From Anodontia alba (taxonomy: Eukaryota > Mollusca > Bivalvia > Lucinida > Lucinidae), in NCBI GenBank assembly GCA_964016985.1, contig OZ024825.1, positions 35,122,057 to 35,186,056 of the forward strand: a DNA stretch of 64,000 nucleotides. The letters run 5' to 3'. The position numbers and the translations under genes were made by a program. Under the pieces are notes generated by a model that saw only the letters and a list, made by a program, of their open reading frames with translations, ran no database searches and was not told the origin of the DNA. Positions 34,368-44,691 of this stretch are shown here, piece by piece; within the stretch, counting starts at the first letter, position 1, and each line of letters starts with the position of its first letter.

Positions 34368-35290
34368 ATCCTGCAAGAAGACCTGAATAGCCTAGCACGA
34401 TGGGAGACCGACTGGCAAATGAAATTTAATGTTGCCAAATGTCACTCCATAAGAGTGACTCGGCATCTCCCGGGAAAACAAATTCAGTTTAATTACTCAC
34501 TCCACCAGCAAATATTAGAGGAGGTTCAGTCCGCAAAATATCTTGGTATCGCCATCAATGATAGCCTGAACTGGGGTCAGCATATTTCTGAAATCACTTC
34601 GAAAGCAACTAGGACTCTTGGATTTCTTCGGTGTAATTTGACTTTTGCACCTAGGGAAACAAAGGCTGCAGCATACAAAACTTTGATTCGCCCACAATTA
34701 GAGTATGCTGCTCCCATTTGGCATCCATATGTTAAAACTCAGGCTCCGCAGGTAGAGAGGGTTCAGAGGACGGCTGCCAGGTGGACCTGCAGGAGATGGC
34801 GGAATGCGAGTAGTGGTGATATGCTGGACGAGCTTGAATGGCCGTCCCTGGAATCCCGCTGGGAGCAGTCCTCTTTAACATTTTTCTATAAGATCCATTC
34901 GGAAATGGTTTACGTTGATAAAGACAAATACTTGACCCATGTAACAGGATTGAGACAAACTCGGGCATCTCATGACTCACAGTATAGAAGATATCAGTCC
35001 TATAGTGATGCCCCGAAGAATTCTTTCTTCTCTAGGACCATTCCACAATGGAATAGTCTCCCTTCCTCAGTGGTCTCTGTTCAGACCACAGAGGAATTCA
35101 AATCCCTTACAAATTAATTTGCTCAGAGGAATGTGGATAGCATGCCTCTGTCTTCTGATTGTAAATAGTTTTATTGGTCCACCCAGATTTTTTTCTTATG
35201 CTAAATTCTAAATTTAGCCACCCATCCACCCACCCACCTGAGATAATGATCAAAATTGATCGACTCAGTACCAGAAGATAGATAGTCTTT
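34368..35290 (+). pseudogene. 5'-truncated non-LTR retrotransposon, RT C-terminus
   Basis: An open frame to the stop at 35115 encodes about 250 residues of the end of a non-LTR reverse transcriptase: LNSLARWETDWQMKFNVAKC, then YLGIAINDSLNWGQHI (thumb-like), ATRTLGFLRCNL and LIRPQLEYAAPIWHPY. The C-terminal tail follows. The catalytic YADD box and everything upstream are missing. The start looks like a 5' truncation near 34368. A 3' UTR follows (TGTAAATAGTTTTATTGG) and ends near (GATA)n at 35277. The frame is intact, which suggests fairly recent insertion. Likely CR1/Jockey group; clade not certain. Confidence 0.85.
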
Positions 35291-36058
35291 GTGCCATTTT
35301 TTGTGGAAACTATGCTTTTATTTTTCTTAAAATGAAAAGAAACTGCAGTACTATTTTATGACAATTCTTTTAACATTCGGAATTTGAAATTTCATTATTC
35401 TTTCTAAACTACCTCCTACAACGCTGACACTTGAACTTTTTATAGAAAAAAATCATACTTCAAACGTTCGAGTTTCAATACGCCTCTTCATGAATTTTCA
35501 AAACATGATTCAGAACAAAACTGGACTTTGAAATTAATTTCATTTTTAGGCTTTTAAAGATTGTTTCCATTTTATGGATTATTCGTCTCGAAATTAAAGT
35601 TCATAAAGAAGAGAAGAAAAAAGAGTGAAAAAGTCATGGATTCAAAGCCTCAAGATAACGCTAATTAGCAGGATGTCCGCGAGGGCGTATGGCAGTAGAT
35701 AGATAGACCTGTCAATGAGCTAGTGTGTGTTTAGTTAAGTTTATTGATGCTTATAATGTATGTACATGATATCAAAGAGAGCTATTCAAGTAGTGTTTAC
35801 CTATTTTTAAAATGGACTTGGTCTAGTAACATAAAAAACAATGACGTCACTGCCAACATAAACTTTGAGGATAAAGAAGGTATTCTCCATATCCATGGAA
35901 TTTACTGAATGTGAATCTGCCGGTTACTCCAAACACCTCATAAAGTATATTACATGGAGTGCGTGCACAAAAGAGCGGAGTCAAAACAAAATGATAAAAA
36001 GTTGTTGAGGTATTCTCTGAAATATTTTCCCCTTTGGAATGGATTGCATCCTACTAAA
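35291..36058. other. intergenic, little recognised
   Basis: Between the FARSA and GCDH starts. A SINE-core scrap AGGATGTCCGCGAGGGCGTA at 35670 matches 31455. No gene seen. Confidence 0.4.
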
Positions 36059-36059
36059 A

Positions 36060-36091
<32 letters not shown>

Positions 36092-36128
36092 CAAAAAAAA
36101 AAAAACAACAAAAAAAACAAACAAAAAA
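36060..36128 (+). repeat. poly-A tract with C interruptions
   Basis: Runs of A up to ~30 bases followed by AAACAACAAAA. Low complexity. Confidence 0.95.
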
Positions 36129-36265
36129 CATTCGAATCCCTCAATTTATTTCACCTGTCAGAAGTGTGTGTGTGTTTTGCATTCCTCTGACATCTATTTG
36201 TAAATAGTTTTAATCACCCTTCCGATTTCTTTTAAATGGCTAAATTTCAAGTTTAGCTGCGCACA
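36129..36265 (+). pseudogene. 3' end of a related non-LTR element
   Basis: CATTCCTCTGACATCTATTTG, then TAAATAGTTTTAATCACCC and GGCTAAATTTCAAGTTTAG, resembles the 3' UTR of the element at 35130-35225 (GCCTCTGTCTTCTGATTGTA). No coding part beyond a few residues. Confidence 0.5.
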
Positions 36266-36980
36266 CAAATGACATAATGATGTCTTTTTTTATTAGCAGC
36301 GCAGAGGCATACTCCTACAAAAATGATGATGATGATGATGATGAATAAAATAACTTGCCATGAATTGATACGCAGTCAGAGATAAATCAGAAGGCGAGAG
36401 AAACTCTACTTTCGTGCTCGGAGGTTTTAAATTAAGAGCCACTATAAACGACCCACTGCAAATATGCAGAAAAAAGTGTGAGATGCACATTTTCCGATAC
36501 TTACAGTCCTGACAGAAATGAAAGATTAAAAAAGTTATGGTCAGTAATTAAGACACTAGACTGGCTACTAGTCTGATAATAAGAGTCTGATAAAATTTTA
36601 ATAAAAGGTAGTCAACTTCTTAATGGTGGCAAGTCTATTTGGTAGTGTACCCAATACACATACTGGATAAGTAAATGTGAGAAAGGAGACTAGCTAAAAT
36701 ATTATACTGTTCATTTTAATGCAAATAGATGATTTTGTTTCCATATTATTCATTTTAACGCCTAGAAAGACACCGTTTCTAAGAAAGACACGGCTTCAAA
36801 CCGTGTACTTTGGGACTACTTCCTTGAAAAATATAAGGAATTAAAAAAAATTGCTGCTGTTGGGAAGGCTAACATTTTTAACAAACAGCTGAAAATCTAT
36901 CAATGTACAAAGTTTATATGGCAATAATGTAGTTGCAGGGCTGCATACGCCCCTCACCAATACACTGGAAGATGCAGAAA
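36266..36980. other. intergenic, nothing firm recognised
   Basis: A (GAT)n tract lies at 36322-36345. CACCGTTTCTAAGAAAGACA and CACGGCTTCAAACCGTG at 36771-36802 form short inverted words. No gene seen. Confidence 0.4.
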
Positions 36981-36989
36981 TATGGTCAG

Positions 36990-38515
36990 AAATCTATTCA
37001 AAAGGTTAATACCTACATTCGGGATCTAAAAATAACTGTTCAAGATACACCATGTCTCGAGATAGAAGTGGTGATCCTATAATCACAATATAGGAAGAAA
37101 AAGGTCTCAGGGTAACCTTTGAAAACAAGCTAAAATGTTCAACACATGTACAGAACTGTGTTAAAACAGCTAATAGAAATTTAGGTATCATTAAAAGAAC
37201 CTTCTCATATCTAAACAAACAATCATTTGTGCAGTTATTCAAATCCATTGTTAGGTCTCATCTGGAAGATGGAGCCAGTAATGCCCAGTTATATACCCAA
37301 AAAATGTATTGTCATTGAAAACGTGCAAAGAAGGGTTAGAAAGGAAACACAATTGTTTCCACGTTTAAGAATAAAATCATACACAGAAAGACTCAAAGAC
37401 CTAGGATTGCCACCAATACAATATTGCAGACTCAGGTTTGATATGATATGATATGATATGATTGACGATATGTCTTTGGCTTGGCCCGTCGTGGTTCAAC
37501 TATTGGTTTTCATTTACTCTGGCATACTGTAGAATTAACCATGAGTACTCGTCTTTGTTTATTATAGTGATTAATTTAATTTTTATGTTTTCGCTTTGAT
37601 GCATTGACTGAGTTGGGAGCCTTTATGCGAACCGAATTTTTATGTATTTCTGTATTAAGAGTAGCATCGGGACCCAGGGTGAAGTTAGCTAGCTGTAAAA
37701 GTGCTTTAACCCCCGGTGGTTTATTCTACTGACCGTTCTAAGGCGGTGGTCCCGGTGTTAGTCTTACTCTTTGTTGCTTTGTGGTTTATTCTACGAGGCG
37801 ATTTGTTGTATGTCTTACCATGTGTAATTTTGTTCTTGTGTTTTTTTAGTCCTTTTAGTATTGCGATTACCTCGCTTGGGGAAAAGAGAGCTAATCTTGG
37901 TGCTTTTCGTGCGTTTGTTCGGTTTGTGCTTGTTTGGATTTGTCGGTTTCCTCTTCCTCTTGGTGTCTGGGAAGGGCAGCGGTTTGTGATTGTGGCACTC
38001 CCTGGACTTTTCTCTTACCTTTTTTTTTTACAGAATCCTTAGCAATATTGACAGCTGTAATCAAAATAATGCAATTATTTACTAGAAACACTAATACAAG
38101 AACTAGAGAAAACTCTCAGAAACTGCTGAGAAGGAACTTCTACCTTGACATTAGGAGATTTAGTTTTCATAAAGAGTGAATAGCCAACAGACTCTGGTTT
38201 GACATGATTCAGGTTTACAGAATCCTGAACAATATTGACAGCTGTAGCCAAAATCAATTATTTACTAGAAACACTAATACAAGAACTAGGGGGGACACTC
38301 TCAGAAACTATTTAAAAAGGAACTTCCGACTAGACATTAGGGGACTTATTTTTTCACAAAGAGTGATCAGCCAGTGGAATAATATTCAAGAGAACATTGT
38401 GTCAACTGAATCATTGTATCAATTTAAATCTCGGTTAAATAAACATTGGCAAATTTTGACTATAAAATTCCAACCGGGTCGCTATGAAGCATATTCGAAA
38501 CACCAGCTCTAGTAC
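36990..38515 (+). pseudogene. second non-LTR RT C-terminus, broken and partly duplicated
   Basis: 37075-37440 reads, across several frame breaks, GLRVTFENKLKCSTHVQNCV, ANRNLGIIKRTFSYL, LFKSIVRSHLEDGAS, then ENVQRRVRK and SYTERLKDLGLPP. The next segment (RILNNIDSC...LFTRNTNTRTR) occurs twice: 38033-38180 and 38204-38512. The second copy continues to FSQRVISQWNNI...FKSRLNKHW and a stop at 38510. About 590 bp of other repeat (37450-38030) separates the halves. The element is 5'-truncated and dead, and it differs from the fragment at 34368. Confidence 0.8.
37441..38030 (+). repeat. insert with GATAT microsatellite; relatives at 1195 and 56420
   Basis: Starts with TATGATATGATATGATATGA, carries the GGGACCC...CCCCCGGTGGTTTATTCTA block and ATTGCGATTACCTCGCTTGG. 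The latter part matches 56420-56570 in reverse orientation. It sits inside the non-LTR remnant exactly where the reading frame breaks. Confidence 0.6.
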
Positions 38516-39164
38516 GTAAGAATCTTGGACTCAATATTATTAGGCCTGAGGTAAAAATATACTGAATTATTCTGACTTTAGAAAAGACAAACAACAATAA
38601 CATTCAAAATATTTCCGTTCTCTGCTGTGAAACCCTTTGTTGTACTAACATGTTGATAAAATATTGTTTGAACTATTGCAAAGCGGAGAGTACGAAGGAG
38701 CATTAGGGCCACATACACTTTTATTTCTGTTGATAGTTATCTCGAAATTTCGACTTACTATCTCGAAATTTCGACATAATAACTCGAAATTTCGACTTAA
38801 TATCTTGAAATTTCGACTTATTATCTCGAAATTTCAACACGATATTTCAAGTTAATTCTTCGTTTGCAATTCGACACCTCGTAATCTCGTAAGGGGTAGC
38901 CGCTGGTTATGCAAAATGAAGGTATTTCCAGCTATCTGGACTATGAAATACTTATTTAACATATCAAATAAGACGCACTGCAACCTACATCTACTTTGAA
39001 ATACACAAGATGTTAAATTTCCTTAGCATTTTTTCCGGGGACCCCATTTTTTGTACTATTATTTGAAGAAAAGGCAATAAAATATGTTTATACTATACTA
39101 GTCAGTCCCCGTACATGTTATTACAACTGTGTAACTCCACGCGCAACTGGCGCTGCTGCATTAA

Positions 39165-39810
39165 AACCTAAAATCACTTCCAGAGAACACAAAATTGAGT
39201 TTCTCAGACATACGGTTTTATACTTCCAGGCCTTGCTGGCCAAGGTGCCTGAGCATCCGTCTGTCCGGCCATCTGGCCGTCTGGAGTTATATCCCTTACT
39301 TATACTCTGGATGCACGCCTTATGTTTTTTTTTTTTTTGTTTTTTTTTTTCGCATTCTTTGTTGAAAATCACTTACTAGGGAACACAAAATTGAGTTTCT
39401 TAGTCTTATGGTTTAAGAGTTATAGGCCTTGCAGGCAAAGGGCCTTGTATTTCTCCTTATGTTTGCATTCTTTGTTGAAAATCACTTACTAGGGAACACA
39501 AAACTGAGTTTCTTAGTCTTATGGTTTAAGAGTTACAGGCCTTGCAGGCAAAGGACCTTATATTGCTCCTTATTTTTGGATTCTCTGTTGAAAATCACTT
39601 ACTAGGAACACAAAACTGAGTTTCTTAGTCTTATGGTTTAAGAGTTACAAGTCTTGCAGGCAAAGGGCCTTATATTTCTCCTTAATTTTTTTTATTCTTT
39701 GTTGAAAATCACTTACTCGAGAACACATAATTGAGTTTCTTAATCTCATGGTTTAAGAGTTACTGACCTTGCAGGCAAAGGACTTTACATTTCTTATTAT
39801 TTTTGGATTC
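39165..39810 (+). repeat. ~140-bp tandem units inside the foldback element
   Basis: Four to five units, each with GAAAATCACTTACTAGGGAA, CACAAAATTGAGTTTCTTAG and GGTTTAAGAGTTAC, then CCTTGCAGGCAAAGG. Confidence 0.85.
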
Positions 39811-39816
39811 CACGTT

Positions 39817-39945
39817 AACTAGAAATGTGTCCAAAGTACACAGATGCTCCCGCATTGACGTAGGCTAATTTGGCAACGTTTGCACAGTTTTATAGACCCA
39901 AAGCGGGGACATCCGTGTACTGTGAACACTTTTCTATTTTTTTTT
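39817..39945. repeat. inverted pair of Helitron-like 3' ends
   Basis: ACTAGAAATGTGTCCAAAGT...GATGCTCCCGC and, inverted, GCGGGGACATCCGTGTACTG...ACACTTTTCTAT. Both match the 3' end of the element at 53658-53965. Confidence 0.6.
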
Positions 39946-40603
39946 TTTTTTTTTCTTTTTTGGTACATTTTACAGGCTTTCAAATGGATCTCTAGTCATT
40001 GGTCATTGCATGCAAATTATCAATCTTGTTTCATTAGGATGCAAATTAAATCTTGTCTATACAAACCTTTGTAGGACAACATGAACATGCAGTTTCACGT
40101 TTTCAAATCTGGTGAGCTTTGAAGCCCCTGGGCCTTCTGATACCCGTGCCACCAGCGCGTACAGCGCTTTGATTCAAAATATGTCTATGAAATTTACTAA
40201 AAATCAATGAATCAGGAGAATGTATCCGTTTGTTGACATTTAGATGTCTCGTAAGTCATGGCCGGAAGCTCGCATAAAGATTTTGAGTGTATAACCAGCG
40301 GCTACCCCTTATGAGATTACCAGGTGTGAATTCTATTCAAGAGATCTTATGTCGAAATTTCAAGATAATAAGTCGAAATTTCAAGATATTAAGTCGAAAT
40401 TTCGAGTTATTAAGTCGAAATTTCAAGATATTAAGTCGAAATTTCGAGTTACTAAGTCGAAATTTCGAGTTATTAAGTCGAAATTTCGAGTTATTAAGTC
40501 GAAATTTCAGCTTATTATGTCGAAATTTCGAGATAGTAAGTCGAAATTTCGAGAAACTTATCAACAGAAATAAAAGTATATGTGGCCCTAATGCTCTTTC
40601 GTA

Positions 40604-40880
40604 GGAGAGAGATTTCTTAATATATTTCTTAAAGGTCTTTTGTTTTTCTTTCTTCGTTTCTATATAAATTCCCAGCTCAAGGTCCTGAAAATGATCATCT
40701 GTAATAGTTTACACTTCATTTCATTATTTTGAAGAACCCGAATTTACCCGGAAGTACACACCTCCAACATGCTTTAGAGGTCAAGGTCGAATCAGAGCAA
40801 AGTAAACAGTTTGACAGTTGATTGTTACATAGTCACTGCTAAGATTAAGAGTTAGTAGGACTTTATAGATAACACAAACA
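40604..40880 (+). promoter_or_regulatory. candidate GCDH promoter/5' UTR interval
   Basis: The 277 bp between the foldback element and the GCDH ATG look unique. No convincing TATA box. Promoter assignment is positional inference only. Confidence 0.35.
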
Positions 40881-40965
40881 ATGGCATTAAGAGTATTTCC
40901 GAAACTGTCATCTGCTGGGAAACTGTTTGTTTCACCAGCTTGTTGTTGCCAGATGATGTCATCAG
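40881..40965 (+). CDS. GCDH: GCDH exon 1 (start codon, presequence)
   Basis: ATG at 40881 after ACACAAACA. 28 codons plus one base, donor GTAAAT. It encodes [16 protein letters not shown]..., a likely mitochondrial targeting peptide with no acidic residue. There is little sequence conservation here, so the exon is called from frame, donor and peptide character. Confidence 0.85.
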
Positions 40966-43900
40966 GTAAATTTTGTGATAGAGAGAATTTGCAATTTTTG
41001 TGAATTCATTCAGTCTCCAGCTAGGTTGAGTCTGGTAGATTTAGCTGCATACCTTGTTCCTCAGATCTTATATCATGTCAGATAAACTTAGAATATAGAC
41101 AGTTTTTGTTGTTTTTTTCAGATGACTTAAGTTTTGAAACCTGACGCAGTAATATAAAATGCATCAGTATTATTACCAGATTATATAACTCCTGACAAAT
41201 GCTGTCACAATCATAATAAATCCGAATATTTACTGGTGACAGTCAAATGACAATCAGTCACCAAAATCACAACTGGAACCTTGGACAACTGCAGTCCAAG
41301 AAAACCCAGACATTTTTAAGGACAGCTTGGACCCATTACATGTTGATTTTGACCCATTCAGTATACTAAGGAGCCTATTATTGAGATAGCTTCATTCTGG
41401 GCTAATTTACATATTATAGCTTTATATTGTACTTTAGGTTTAAACTTTTCTATATTTAAATTTCTGTCCAGCCAGAAAGAAGTGAGATGATAATTTAGTA
41501 CATGATATTCTTTTTTTATATATATTGTTATTGCTTGTCGCTTTTCTGTAATATTGTATTAATTATTAAATTGTATATATAATTGCTGGTGACATCTGTG
41601 GCTTTTCCCAAGATTTTAAACTACATTAAGGAATTGAACAATTAATCACATACTTTCATATTTAAGTGTTTACATTTTCGGTGCATTTGCAGAATAAAAC
41701 CTAATGTTAACTATTTGGACATAATTTTGTTTAACTTCAATGAATATGTTGTCTCACGCGACATCACCTGTCAAAAAAACCCATGATTATTGCCAGTTTG
41801 ATTGGACATTGTGAAGTTATGATGTCAACAGCCATGTTCAACTGTTAATAAGAAAACTGTGTGCAATTGTTTTCTTGTTTCAATTTTAGCCCTTAAACGG
41901 ATTTTCTTTAGCAAATAGTGGATGGAAAATAATATAAATATAAGTAATAACAGCAATTTATTTAACTTTCATTGAAGTATGAACAGCACTGGATCACGAG
42001 CAAAGTTTATATGAACCCCTCCAGGATTCACTTACTTTGCTCATGTTGAACATTAAAAAAAATATCATAATTTCTCAAATAAATTGCACTGGGGTCATCA
42101 TGTATCAAGTCTGATGGTGTTGGCTACCATTTACTGGTTTGGGCCAATAACTTTGCAAGAATGCTCCATGTGTGACCCAGTGTAAAAGATGTTCAAGCCC
42201 TTTCAATTCATTGAAAAAAAAAAAAAAAACAAAAACAAAAACAACAACACTTGGCTGCTAAGGTGCTGGGCCTATTTTCCTATATGACTGTTTAGAAAAC
42301 TGAAAATCTTCTTGTCAAAAACCAGCAGCTGGATTTTCTGAAAGCTTGGCATGAATATCCCTAGGGTGACTCTCAGCAAAAGTTATTCATGCTTTGTTGA
42401 TTTGTTTAAATCTTGCCAAAGACATGCAGCTGAATTTTTAAATACCTTTGCATGAAAGTTCCTTTAGTGACCGGGTCAGACCCTCTGCAAAAATTGTTCA
42501 GACCATGTTGATTTGTTCAAATGTATGTTTGTTATGGGGCTTGGCCTGTTTTCCTTTTACATGTTGAATTTTTTTTTCTCATTTTTCTAAGAAAACAGGT
42601 TTTGATAATTCACACAAATTGTCTCAAATGGAGACACTTTGCATGAAATCACAAATCCTGTTTTCTGGGAAAAATAAGTAAGATATCATTAACTTATCAT
42701 CTGTTAAGTTAGAGAATGGTAAAGGTTAGTTAGGATTTACTACGTGTATATGATTAAAGCTGTGCAAAAAAAAAAAAAAAAAAAAAAATCTCGTGTAACA
42801 CTTACATGTATATATTTTCTTCAGAATATAACTATAATAATCCTAAGTTTTGGAAGGGACAGGTCTGAGCAAACAGTGTAGACCCAGATCAGATGCTGCT
42901 GAATGTCATATCTGATCAGGATCTACACTATTTACCACTCATCCAGCTGATTTTATACATCTTAGCAGGTAGTTAAATGGAGGTTCAGATTTTAGGACAA
43001 GTATGGTAAGGAATTATGACACAATAGTTAGCATAGGTCTAGATAAGAGTCGGTATCAGGTTAATAGTTTTCTCATTTCTCCATGAAAACATTATGTTCA
43101 ACAGTTGTGGGTACTCATTAGAAGCACCTTGCCGAGGCACTTCTAATGAATACCCACAACATATGTTTTCATGGAGAAACAAGAAAAATATTAACACTTT
43201 TGGATTGAAAAAAGCACCTTAACCAGAGCTGTGTGTTAGGATAAATAAGGTACTGAGGGTCTGTAAGGAGGATACTATTTATTGCTAATCAGTAAAACTA
43301 TTGGCCCATTTTGCAAAGACAAGATATTGCTTTAATCATTAGATTGGAACAAAAATTGATCTCTGAAAAGAGCTTTTGCTCTAAAAGTAACACAATAGTC
43401 ACCTTAAAACAACAGCCACCTACCAGTCACTGTAACTCATTTCGTTTTAATTCACAAAGTGCTGGACTGCCATTTTTACTGTATTATCTTTTCTACAACA
43501 GCCACTCCTTACAGCAACCAGCTTTTGACTTTCCAAAGATGGCTTTTGTAGAGAGGTTGCACTGTAATTGCTAAATACATATTACATTTTGGAGCAAAAT
43601 CTAACCAGTCAATATAAAATATGGCCATTAATCACCAACCAATAAACCCCATCTGTCTTTAACCCCAGTTTGTTCACTTTTGTTTTGTTTGATACCTTAT
43701 GGTCTGTTTGATATTTCAGGAACAAAGTTTAACTGGAAAGATGCATTAAACCTAAACTGTCAGTTAACAGAGGAAGAAATCATTGTTCGAGATCAGTTCA
43801 GAGCCTACTGTCAAGAAAAACTCATGCCCAGAATAATGATGGCTAATAGAAATGAAGGTACATTATCTCAAACACAGATAACTTATACTACAGTTGAAGT

Positions 43901-44655
43901 CAAATTAAGTTTTGGATAATGTTGGTTTTGTTTTGCCTTATGCTGTTTACATTTCAGCTCCTGTTATCCTTATCTCATTGAAAATTCTGGTGTCTTGGGC
44001 CCAGTTGTTCAAAGTGTTGTTAGCTTAACCAGCTTATTAGTGGTCAAAATATTAACTGTTCTAGTAAGTGCAATATCTAATTCACAGGTATTTTTGCTGA
44101 AAAAATGAGAGTATCTTTTGCAAATGCAAAAACTACTCATATTTTTTTCAACAAAAATATTAGCCTATATGCCGTATTTAATGATCAAAGTTTTAACAGT
44201 ACATTAGCTAATGACATCATTAGATTTGAACAAATGGGCCCTGGAGTTTGAGATATTTGAGAATCCACTGTGTATGTTTTATGTATAACATATAAGTTGT
44301 TACTGTGAAGCAAGCTTGAAATAAGTACACATACTATCATTTAAGGGGATTCACTTAGTAGATTTTCCAGCTGGGACATCAAAAGACGCTTGTGAGCATC
44401 TTTTTATATCCTAACATGGGGCAGTGGTCCCCAATAGCAGTGCAATAGCAGTGGAGCGCTGTGGTGCAGTGGTAAAGCGTCGGACTCGAGATCGATAGGT
44501 ACCGGGTTCGATCCCCACTAACAGCAAGTGTTGTTTCCTTGAGCAAGAGACTTTATCCACATTGCTTAGTACTGGTTTCTACCCAGGAAAAAAGAGGGCC
44601 ACATGGAAGATTAGTACTAGATTACTAAATGTGTTACCCTCTATAAATAAGGTCG

Positions 44656-44691
<36 letters not shown>

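Larger units (their letters stand above)
38691..40603. mobile_element. foldback element with TCGAAATTTCGA arrays and a 6-bp target repeat
   Basis: The outer ends TACGAAGGAGCATTAGGGCC and GGCCCTAATGCTCTTTCGTA are inverted complements with one mismatch. GGAGAG flanks both sides (38685-38690 and 40604-40609). Next come arrays of ~21-bp palindromic units (AAGTCGAAATTTCGAGTTAT): about six units at 38733-38840 and ten at 40350-40565, in opposite orientation. An inner inverted pair follows (AGGGGTAGCCGCTGGTTAT at 38891 and its complement at 40291). The middle holds a tandem core. No transposase. The element ends 277 bp upstream of the GCDH start. Confidence 0.8.

Noticed and set aside
40287..40604. 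Repeat-protein-like frames (SRNFxxL / SKFRVIK)
   Set aside because: By-product of the 21-bp palindromic array; both strands are open for the same reason.
34173..40881. SYCE2 or another gene between FARSA and GCDH
   Set aside because: Looked for because of the human gene order; only retroelement fragments and the foldback element were seen.
44452..44525. tRNA gene
   Set aside because: A and B boxes are present but the acceptor and anticodon stems do not pair, and a SINE core with TTA tail follows.
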